This document shows positions 56,963 to 64,000 of a DNA stretch of 64,000 nucleotides, in pieces. The position numbers and the translations under genes were made by a program. A model generated the notes under the pieces. It worked only from the letters and a program-made list of their open reading frames with translations. It was not told the origin of the DNA and did no database searches. This DNA is from Parvibaculaceae bacterium (GTDB lineage: Bacteria; Pseudomonadota; Alphaproteobacteria; Parvibaculales; Parvibaculaceae), in NCBI GenBank assembly GCA_019636015.1, contig JAHBYJ010000001.1:1488001-1552000 (forward strand), given 5' to 3'. Each line of letters begins with the position of its first letter. Position 1 is the first letter of the stretch.

Positions 56963-59917
56963 TTGTTGGTGGCGGAAATGGGTACGGCACTTCGCGAGCG
57001 GGGGACGAATGCGCCCGCGCCCTTCGACATGGCGCGTGTGGAACGCGAAATGGAAGACCTCGTGGCCGCGGCCGCGAAGCTCGATGACGGCGCGGCGGCA
57101 CGATTGATCGAGGATCCTTCGGCGCGGCATCTCATCCATTCCCTTTTCGGCAATTCGCCCTTTCTCGGCCGGATTGTCAGACTTCACCCGGACTGGCTGC
57201 CGCGCCTCATCGACCGCGCGCCGGAAGTGGCGATGGAAGACCTGCTCACGCGGGTGAAGGCGGCCCGCGATCTGGAAAAGCAGGCGGATGTCATGGCCGC
57301 ACTTCGGCTCGCAAAGTCGGAAGCCGCGCTTCTCATCGCCATGGCGGATATTACGGATACATGGCCGCTCGAACAGGTGACGGAGGCGCTGACAGCTTTC
57401 GCCGACATGGCGGTGGAAAGCTCGGTCGCCTGGCTCCTGCGCAATGCGGCATCGCGCGGCCAAATCCTCCGTGCGCCGGAAGACGCGGTGCAAGCAGGGT
57501 CCGGCCTCGTCATTCTCGGCATGGGGAAATACGGTTCGCGCGAACTGAACTATTCGAGCGACATCGACATGGTTGTCTTCTACGAGCCGGAACAATTGCC
57601 GCTGAAAGACGGGCTCGACGATGGCGATTTCTTCGTGCGGCTGACGAAGGATCTCGTGAAGATGCTGCAGGAACGGACGGCGGAGGGCTATGTCTTCCGC
57701 ACCGATCTGCGGCTCCGGCCCGATCCCGGCGGTACGCCTGTCGCCGTTTCGCTTCCCGCCGCCGAAGGCTATTACGAAAGCCGGGGCCAGAACTGGGAGC
57801 GCGCCGCTTTCATCAAGGCGCGGCCGATCGCGGGCGACATAGCCGCGGGCGAGCGTTTCCTGAAACATCTCACACCCTATATCTGGCGCCGCAATCTCGA
57901 TTTCGCCGCCATCGACGACATTCATTCGATGAAGCGGCAGATCCACGCTGTCGGCGGCCATGCGGTCGTTGCCGTGGCGGGGCACAATATCAAGCTTGGG
58001 CGCGGCGGCATTCGCGAGATCGAGTTCTTCGTGCAGACGCAACAACTGATCGCCGGCGGTCGCGATTACGACCTGCGCGGACGTCAGACCTGCCCGATGC
58101 TCGACGAACTGGCGGCGAAGAAGTGGATCGCGCCGGAAACCGCAGACGAACTGAAGGAAGCCTACCGCTTCCTGCGCACGCTCGAACATCGCATCCAGAT
58201 GATCGATGACGAGCAAACGCATTCATTGCCTGCAACCGGCGAAGGGCTCGATCACGTCGCCTGCTTCATGGGCTTTGCGGACCGCGAAGCTTTTTCCGAA
58301 GCGCTGACGGCGCGGCTCGAATGCGTACGCGATCATTACGCCAAGCTTTTCGAAACGGCGCCGCCGCTCGGCGAGGAAGGCGGCAGCCTTGTCTTCACTG
58401 GTACTGAGGACGATCCCGAAACGCTCCAGACGTTGCGGGGTCTCGGCTTTACCCGCGTTTCGGAAATGTCGGAGACGATACGCGGCTGGCACACGGGGCG
58501 CTTTCCGGCAACACGGGCGACGCGCTCGCGAGAGCTGTTGACGAGCCTTATGCCCGAACTGCTGCGCGCCTTGTCGCGCACGGCGAACCCCGATACGGCC
58601 TTCGACCGTTTCGACAAGTTCCTCACCGGCCTTCCCGCCGGCGTGCAGCTTTTCTCGATGCTCTATTCCAATCCGCATCTGCTCGACCTGCTGGCGGGCA
58701 TATGCGGAACGGCGCCGCGCCTTGCAAGATACCTCAGTCAAAATCCGCGCGTGCTGGAGGCGGTGGTCGATCCGGACTTCTTCAAGGTGCTGCCGGGACG
58801 GGAGGAGTTGCACCGCAGTCTTGCGGACGAGCTCGCCCATGCGGAGGACTATCAGGACGTGCTGGACTTCGCGCGCGTCTGGGCGCGCGAATATCGCTTT
58901 CGCCTCGGCGTACGCGTGCTGTCGGGCAGTGCCGATGCGGAAGAGGCCGGACCGGCCTATGCAGCGCTCGCTTCCGAACTCGTGGCCGCGCTCGCGCCTG
59001 CGGCGGAGGGCAAGGTGGCGGAACGGCACGGGCGGATTCCCGGCGGCCGCTTCTGCGCCGTCGCCATGGGCAAGCTTGGCAGCGAGGAGATGAGCGCAAG
59101 CTCCGATCTCGATCTCATCGTGATCTACGATCTGCCGGATGGCGATACGGAATCGGATGGCGAAAGGCCGCTTCACGCCTCGCAATACTATGCCCGTGTC
59201 TGCCAGCAGCTCATTACGGCGCTGACGGCGCCGACGGCGGAGGGCAAGCTCTACGAAGTCGACATGCGGCTCCGTCCCTCGGGCAATGCCGGTCCGATTG
59301 CGACGGCCTTCGACAGCTTCGTCGCCTATCAGGAGACGGAGGCCTGGACATGGGAACATATGGCGCTGACGCGCGCCCGCGTGATCTCGGGGCCCGCCGA
59401 ATTGCGCGAGCGTATTGAAGCGGCCATCTCGAACACGATCCTCGCCAAGCGCGACCGGGTGAAGATCGCTTCGGATGTCGCCGAGATGCGCGAGCGCCTC
59501 GCGAAGGAACGGCACAGCGACAATCCGTGGGAGATGAAGCATGTGCGCGGCGGGCTCGTGGATATCGAGTTCATCTGCCAGTTCCTGCAACTCATCCACG
59601 CGCATGAGCATCCGGCGATCCGCCATCCGCATACGCGGACGGCGCTCATGCGCATCGCGAAGGAAGGACTGCTCCCGGCCGACACGGCGGACATGCTCGT
59701 CCGGGCGATCGACCTCAACCATAATCTGACGCAGGTCATCCGCGTCTGCGTCGAAGGCGTGTTCGATCCCGCGGAGGCACCGAGCGGCCTCAAGTTCCGG
59801 CTTGCCCGCGCGGGCGACGTGCCGGATTTCGCGACGCTCGAGGCGGAACTCATCGAGAGCCAGCGCCGCGTGCGCGAGGCATTCGATGCCATCGTCGTTG
59901 CCGCCGTTTCTGGCTGA
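56963..59917 (+). CDS. glnE: Bifunctional glutamine synthetase adenylyltransferase/deadenylyltransferase
   Basis: A 984-residue protein with two nucleotidyltransferase domains. The N-terminal one has GMGKYGSRELNYSSDID (about 186-203) and the C-terminal one AMGKLGSEEMSASSDLDL (about 699-716); both keep the Gly-x-Gly and Asp-x-Asp residues. One half adenylylates and the other deadenylylates GlnA, under control of PII proteins. TTG 56963 has AAGGA upstream, while ATG 56978 is an alternative. It lies downstream of the two-component genes with a 42-base gap. Confidence 0.96.
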   Translation: MLVAEMGTALRERGTNAPAPFDMARVEREMEDLVAAAAKLDDGAAARLIEDPSARHLIHSLFGNSPFLGRIVRLHPDWLPRLIDRAPEVAMEDLLTRVKAARDLEKQADVMAALRLAKSEAALLIAMADITDTWPLEQVTEALTAFADMAVESSVAWLLRNAASRGQILRAPEDAVQAGSGLVILGMGKYGSRELNYSSDIDMVVFYEPEQLPLKDGLDDGDFFVRLTKDLVKMLQERTAEGYVFRTDLRLRPDPGGTPVAVSLPAAEGYYESRGQNWERAAFIKARPIAGDIAAGERFLKHLTPYIWRRNLDFAAIDDIHSMKRQIHAVGGHAVVAVAGHNIKLGRGGIREIEFFVQTQQLIAGGRDYDLRGRQTCPMLDELAAKKWIAPETADELKEAYRFLRTLEHRIQMIDDEQTHSLPATGEGLDHVACFMGFADREAFSEALTARLECVRDHYAKLFETAPPLGEEGGSLVFTGTEDDPETLQTLRGLGFTRVSEMSETIRGWHTGRFPATRATRSRELLTSLMPELLRALSRTANPDTAFDRFDKFLTGLPAGVQLFSMLYSNPHLLDLLAGICGTAPRLARYLSQNPRVLEAVVDPDFFKVLPGREELHRSLADELAHAEDYQDVLDFARVWAREYRFRLGVRVLSGSADAEEAGPAYAALASELVAALAPAAEGKVAERHGRIPGGRFCAVAMGKLGSEEMSASSDLDLIVIYDLPDGDTESDGERPLHASQYYARVCQQLITALTAPTAEGKLYEVDMRLRPSGNAGPIATAFDSFVAYQETEAWTWEHMALTRARVISGPAELRERIEAAISNTILAKRDRVKIASDVAEMRERLAKERHSDNPWEMKHVRGGLVDIEFICQFLQLIHAHEHPAIRHPHTRTALMRIAKEGLLPADTADMLVRAIDLNHNLTQVIRVCVEGVFDPAEAPSGLKFRLARAGDVPDFATLEAELIESQRRVREAFDAIVVAAVSG

Positions 59918-60140
59918 CTCCTTGCATCGCTCTTCTGCCGGCCGGGACGGGCCGCGTTAACCCGGAAGGGGCAACGCGGGCCCGATGCGAGGCATTTCCC
60001 GGCATTTTGTGGTTAACGGGAACCGCGTTTCGGCGATGCGGTTCGCTTGTCCGGCGCGACGCGTGCCAATTCGGTACGCTTGCGTCTGACGAGGCGTTTG
60101 GGAACCGTCCCGGGCCGGGCGGTGTGTGGGGTAGCGACGC

Positions 60141-61739
60141 ATGGAGCGTCACGATGCAGTGGTGATCGGAGCCGGGCTCAACGGGCTTGTCGCCGCCGCC
60201 TATCTGGCGCGGGCGGGGCTCGATGTGCTGGTGCTCGACCGTGCCTCGGCCCCGGGCGGCATTGCCATGCCGCATGAGATTGCGCCGGGTTTCCTGCTGC
60301 CGCGCTACATGCTGGGCAGCGGCGGCCTGCCGCCCCGTATCGCCGCCGATCTCGATCTCGCGCGCCACGGATTGCGCTTCATCCGCGCCGAAGGCAGCGT
60401 CACCTGTTTTCCGGACGGTGCCTATGTCGCGAGCTATCGCGACGGCGTGATCCATCGCCGCGAGCTGGCGCGCCATTCGCGCCGCGACGCAGATGCCTGG
60501 ACGCGTTATCGCCGCGACATGCTGCGGGCGGCGAGGGGCCTTGCACCGCTTCTCTCCCGCGCGGCGTCCGCACCGTCGGGCGGCATCCTTGCCCGTCTTC
60601 GCGCGCGGCTCGCGCTTGCAGACCGGCTTGCCGAAGCCCCGCCCGCCGAACTGGCGTCGATGCTTGGGCTCTGGACGCTGCCCCTCTCGGACTATCTCGA
60701 TGATTATTTCGAGGCGCCTGCCATCAAGGCGCATCTCGCGGCTGCGGCCCTCATGGGCGGAACGCTCGGACCTTCCTCGCCGATGAGCGCGTCGCGTCTC
60801 ATATGGCCCTGGTTGTCGGAAGCAGGGGACGCGACGGGCGGAGCGCCCGACACGTTGATGCCGCAAGGCGGCAGCGTTGCGCTGCTTCATGCGCTCACCG
60901 CCGCCGTGCAGGCAAGCGGCGGCAAGATCCGCCTCGATGCGGAAGTCACCGATGTCCTCATCAAGGACCGCAAGGTGCGCGGCGTCGAACTCGCGAATGG
61001 CGAGACGATCGGTGCCGGCGTGGTGCTGTCGGGCCTCGATGTGAAGCGGAGCTTTCTGAGCCTCTTCCGCTGGAAGGATCTGCCGCAAGGACTGGTCGAG
61101 CGCGTCGGCCGCGTGCGGATGAAGGGCGTCGCCGCCAAGGTGAATATTGCGCTCGACGCCATGCCGGAATTCCCGGGTCTGCCGGAAGGTTGCCCTTCGC
61201 TCGGCGGCGGCTTGCGGCTTGCGGGCACGATCCCGGCCATGGACCGCGCTTTCACCGACTGGCGAGAGCGGATGCCGCCGCGCGATCCCGTGATCGACGT
61301 GCTGATCCCCTCGATCGCCGATCCGTCGCTCGCGCCTGCCGGCAAGCATGTGCTCTCCGCCGTGGTCCAGTTCGTACCCGGCGAACTTCATGACGGCGCC
61401 TGGACGGGCGAACGCCGCGATGCGCTGCGCGACCTCGTGACGGCGCGGCTTGCCGAAGTGAGCCCCGGCATCGAAACGCGCATGCTGGCTTGCGAAGTTC
61501 TGCTGCCAGGCGATATCGAAAATGAAATGGGGCTCACGGGCGGCGATTTTGCCTATGGCGAGACGACGCTCGATCAGTTCTTCGTAAACCGGCCTTTCCC
61601 CGGCCAGGGCGGCGCCTCGACGCCGCTGCGCAATTTCTATCTCTGCTCGCCGAGCGCCCACCCCGGACCTTTCGTGATGGGTGCGCCCGGCGCAAATGCC
61701 GCCGCCGAGGTGCTGGCCGCCCGCAAGGGGAGGGCCTGA
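60141..61739 (+). CDS. Phytoene dehydrogenase-like FAD oxidoreductase (copy 1)
   Basis: A 532-residue flavoprotein. The dinucleotide-binding motif VVIGAGLNGLVAAAYLARAGLDVLVLDRASAPGG is at the N-terminus. GGSVALLHALTAAVQASGGKIRLDAEVTDV is the PYROXD2/CrtI-type substrate-side segment, and the C-terminal YLCSPSAHPGPFVMGAPGANAA closes the FAD site. There are no carotenoid genes nearby, so it probably acts on another hydrophobic substrate. It is followed after 3 bases by a paralogue. Confidence 0.92.
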   Translation: MERHDAVVIGAGLNGLVAAAYLARAGLDVLVLDRASAPGGIAMPHEIAPGFLLPRYMLGSGGLPPRIAADLDLARHGLRFIRAEGSVTCFPDGAYVASYRDGVIHRRELARHSRRDADAWTRYRRDMLRAARGLAPLLSRAASAPSGGILARLRARLALADRLAEAPPAELASMLGLWTLPLSDYLDDYFEAPAIKAHLAAAALMGGTLGPSSPMSASRLIWPWLSEAGDATGGAPDTLMPQGGSVALLHALTAAVQASGGKIRLDAEVTDVLIKDRKVRGVELANGETIGAGVVLSGLDVKRSFLSLFRWKDLPQGLVERVGRVRMKGVAAKVNIALDAMPEFPGLPEGCPSLGGGLRLAGTIPAMDRAFTDWRERMPPRDPVIDVLIPSIADPSLAPAGKHVLSAVVQFVPGELHDGAWTGERRDALRDLVTARLAEVSPGIETRMLACEVLLPGDIENEMGLTGGDFAYGETTLDQFFVNRPFPGQGGASTPLRNFYLCSPSAHPGPFVMGAPGANAAAEVLAARKGRA

Positions 61740-61742
61740 GCC

Positions 61743-63323
61743 GTGTCTCGCAGCGGAAATACATTTGATGCGATCGTGATCGGTGCGGGTCATAACGGTC
61801 TCGTCGCTGCAGCACGGCTCACGCGGGCAGGACGCCGAGTGCTCGTACTTGAAGCGCGCGATGCGGCGGGCGGTGCTTCCGCGACATCTGAAATCGTTCC
61901 CGGCTATGCGGCACCCGCGATCGCGCATCTGGTCGACGCTTTCCCGAAGCGGATCGAACGCGCGCTGAAACTTGCCAGGCACGGTCTCCGCTATGCCGCG
62001 AGGGACATTCCGTCCGTCGCACTCGATCCGGATGGCGGCCATGTTCTTCTGCCGCGCAACCGCAGAGAGTTCTCCCGCTTCGCCAAGCGACTGCCGCGCG
62101 ATGCGGAAGCCTATCGCGACTATGCCGATGAACTTCATACGCAGGCCGCGCTGATCGCGCCGCTTCTCGGTGACATGCCGCCGGACCTTCGCGAGCCCGA
62201 GGCGCTGCGCAAATTCTTCCGCCGCCTCATCTGGCGCGGAGAGATATCCGGCGGATCGGCGCTGCAGAACCTGATGCGGCGTCTACCGGAAAGCATCGGC
62301 GACAGGCTTGATGCCGACTTCGAATCCCCGCTTCTGAAGGGAGCCATTGCATTCGACGCGACGCTTGGTGGTGCGGAAGGCCCTTATGCACCGGGCACAT
62401 CCTTCCGCGCGGTCTGGCGGGAGGCGCTCAGGACGCAGGGGCAGGGCTTGCGGCAGATCGCGGGCGGGCCAGGCGCCCTCATTCAGGTGCTCATCGAGAT
62501 CGTATCGGCGGGCGGCGGGGAATTGCGCCTCAACGCGGCGGTGGCGCGCGTCTTCATCGAGAACGGCGTTGCCGCCGGGATTGAACTGCTGGACGGCACA
62601 TTGCTGCGCGCGCCGCTTGTCCTGTCCGCCATCAATCCGCGCGTCACGCTGCTGGAACTTGCCGGCGCGCAGTGCGTGGAAACGCATCAGGCGCTGGAAT
62701 TGAGCCGTGCGCCGCGACCCGGTACGACGGCAAAGCTCAATCTCGCACTCGAACGCGCACCCCTCTTCACCGGACTTGCAGCAGAACTCCATGGAGCGAG
62801 GCTTCTCATCGCGCCTTCCCTGCAGGAAGTGGACGAGGCTGCCGCCGCCTGCAACGAAGGCCGCCTCACCTCGGCACCGGTTCTGGAACTGCATATGCCG
62901 AGCGTCGCGGACCCGGCGCTTGCGCCGGAAGGGCACCACATTCTTTCCGTCATCGTTCACTCCGCGCCGCATGAGGTCGAAGGCGGCTGGCCCATGCAGC
63001 GCGAAGGCTTCGTGCAGAAAGTTGTGCGGCGGATCGCCTCCTTCGCGCCGGGCATAGAGGAAGCGATGATCGCGGGCGAGATACTGACGCCGCCGGATAT
63101 CGAGTTGAAGTACGGGCTTGCGGGCGGCGACTGGCATCAGGGCGATCTTCGTCTCGACCGCTTGCTGGCCTTCCGGCCTGCTCCCGGATTCGGCCGTTAC
63201 GAAACGCCGCTGGCCGGGCTCTATCTCTGCGGTGCAGGTAGCCATCCAGGCGGCGGCGTGACCGGACTTCCGGGCTGGATCGCGGCGGGCGCCGCGATCG
63301 ACAAGATGGAGGCGGGCAGATGA
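61743..63323 (+). CDS. Phytoene dehydrogenase-like FAD oxidoreductase (copy 2)
   Basis: A 526-residue paralogue of the preceding gene, starting at GTG 61743 (SRSGNTFDAIVIGAGHNGLVAAARL). GAGHNGLVAAARLTRAGRRVLVLEARDAAGGASATSEIVPGY is the FAD-binding N-terminus and LYLCGAGSHPGGGVTGLPG the C-terminal signature. Its stop overlaps the start of the GcvT-like gene (ATGA). Two adjacent paralogues and a folate-type protein hint at a dedicated oxidative pathway. Confidence 0.92.
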   Translation: MSRSGNTFDAIVIGAGHNGLVAAARLTRAGRRVLVLEARDAAGGASATSEIVPGYAAPAIAHLVDAFPKRIERALKLARHGLRYAARDIPSVALDPDGGHVLLPRNRREFSRFAKRLPRDAEAYRDYADELHTQAALIAPLLGDMPPDLREPEALRKFFRRLIWRGEISGGSALQNLMRRLPESIGDRLDADFESPLLKGAIAFDATLGGAEGPYAPGTSFRAVWREALRTQGQGLRQIAGGPGALIQVLIEIVSAGGGELRLNAAVARVFIENGVAAGIELLDGTLLRAPLVLSAINPRVTLLELAGAQCVETHQALELSRAPRPGTTAKLNLALERAPLFTGLAAELHGARLLIAPSLQEVDEAAAACNEGRLTSAPVLELHMPSVADPALAPEGHHILSVIVHSAPHEVEGGWPMQREGFVQKVVRRIASFAPGIEEAMIAGEILTPPDIELKYGLAGGDWHQGDLRLDRLLAFRPAPGFGRYETPLAGLYLCGAGSHPGGGVTGLPGWIAAGAAIDKMEAGR

Positions 63324-64000
63324 CGCCGGATTCCTTCCCGCGCCCCGAAGAACAGCAGTCCGAAACGCTGCATGAAGAAGCAGTGCCGGTGAATTCTGTC
63401 GATCCGGCGGATGAGCGCGCCGAGGTCGATCCGTCCCTTTTCGAGGAAGAGAGCGGCGAACCGCCCTTTGCCCGCGCCGTTCGGACGACGCCGCTCCATC
63501 TCGAAACCGCCGCCGAAAGCCGCACCAATCTCTGGACGGCATGGAACGGCTATACGGTGCCGCAGATATTCACAGATCTCGGCGACGAATATCGCGCCTT
63601 GCGCGGCGCCGCCGCCTTGATGGATCTGTCGCCGCTCGTCAAATACCGGATTTCGGGCCGGGATGCGCTTGCCTATCTCGAACGGCTTTGCGCTGTGCCG
63701 GTCGGTTCGCTTGAGGTGGACAGGTTGCGTCATGTCATCTTCTGCGAAGGCAGCGGCATGGTGCTCGGCGACGGGCTGCTCTTCCGCCTCGCAGCAGACG
63801 ACTACAGGCTGGTGACGGAGGAAACGCATCTCGCCTGGCTCATCGACAGTGCGGAAGGATTCCGCGTCCGCGTGGAAGATGTGAGCGCCACGCTCGCAGT
63901 ACTCGCCCTTCAGGGGCCGCTTTCGGCCTTCCTGCTCGCGGAACTTGGCTGCGACGACATCGAGACTCTCGACCCCTTTGCTGCGCGCTGGATTTCGATC
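63320..64000 (+). CDS. GcvT-like aminomethyltransferase family protein (3' end outside window)
   Basis: The frame opens at ATG 63320 and is still open at base 64000 (227 codons). An acidic N-terminal extension of about 45 residues (SETLHEEAVPVNSVDPADERAEVDPSLFEEE) precedes the family start RTTPLHLETAAESRTNLWTAWNGYTVPQIF. YRALRGAAALMDLSPLVKYRISGRDALAYLERL is the folate-binding GcvT domain pattern. The family includes the glycine cleavage T protein and folate-dependent demethylases. Coupling to two FAD oxidoreductases argues for a demethylase or dehydrogenase-like role rather than glycine cleavage. Confidence 0.85.
   Translation, partial: MTPDSFPRPEEQQSETLHEEAVPVNSVDPADERAEVDPSLFEEESGEPPFARAVRTTPLHLETAAESRTNLWTAWNGYTVPQIFTDLGDEYRALRGAAALMDLSPLVKYRISGRDALAYLERLCAVPVGSLEVDRLRHVIFCEGSGMVLGDGLLFRLAADDYRLVTEETHLAWLIDSAEGFRVRVEDVSATLAVLALQGPLSAFLLAELGCDDIETLDPFAARWISI

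Noticed and set aside
59850..62138. Minus-strand frame of 762 codons opposite glnE end and the FAD oxidoreductase
   Set aside because: It is antisense to two genes with intact catalytic motifs and has no recognisable domain of its own.
1..64000. tRNA or rRNA genes
   Set aside because: No cloverleaf or rRNA-like stretch was recognised by eye in the intergenic spaces; a tRNAscan/Infernal run would be decisive.

Overview
The window is high-GC chromosomal DNA from an alphaproteobacterium. The evidence is a fused-operon petABC (Rieske, cytochrome b, cytochrome c1), a ccmIEFH cytochrome c maturation cluster, a RcGTA-type gene transfer agent (GTA) cluster, and heavy use of GTG/TTG starts. A Parvibaculum-like or other Rhizobiales-like source fits, but the species is an inference.

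Layout. 1-5.5 kb: 3' end of a CCA-adding enzyme, a lipoprotein, a GIY-YIG nuclease inside a pair of inverted repeats, oxygen-independent (hemN-like) and oxygen-dependent (hemF) coproporphyrinogen oxidases, YbaK and TrmL. 5.9-8.7 kb: petABC with a clear terminator. 8.8-12.3 kb: mtnP-apt-mtnA-class II aldolase, which fits a methylthioadenosine 'DHAP shunt'. 12.4-14.1 kb: gpx, ohr and ohrR, with visible candidate OhrR operators. 14.1-16.6 kb: a secreted protein, a dienelactone hydrolase and two MaoC proteins. 16.8-30.1 kb: GTA genes g1 to g11 and a 46-codon remnant of g12. The cluster is interrupted by an antisense pair of repeat-domain envelope proteins and by a self-contained lipoprotein pair with its own promoter and terminator. 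30.5-34.2 kb: SDR, two adjacent acyl-CoA dehydrogenases, nitroreductase. 34.3-37.3 kb: PepSY protein, two-component pair, glycine-zipper lipoprotein. 37.3-39.6 kb: a small gene with an extremely strong Shine-Dalgarno sequence, a YihY protein and a cold-shock protein. 39.9-47.8 kb: hypothetical protein, D-cysteine desulfhydrase-like enzyme, CoA transferase, PAS histidine kinase, penicillin/AHL acylase family. 47.9-53.1 kb: ccmI, a GH46 chitosanase-like gene, ccmE, ccmF, ccmH. 53.2-59.9 kb: DegP-type protease, a second two-component pair, glnE. 60.1-64 kb: two FAD oxidoreductases translationally coupled to a GcvT-like protein that runs off the window.

The left 24.7 kb is studded with palindromic intergenic repeats (about 14 elements in several sequence families). 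Most begin with YGTCAY and end with its inverse. None were seen in the right 39 kb. One element carries the GIY-YIG nuclease gene, and two gene-less copies match its ends. This makes it a candidate nuclease-linked mobile repeat system.

No rRNA, tRNA, CRISPR array or classical IS element was recognised. All calls come from reading sequence; no database search was run.
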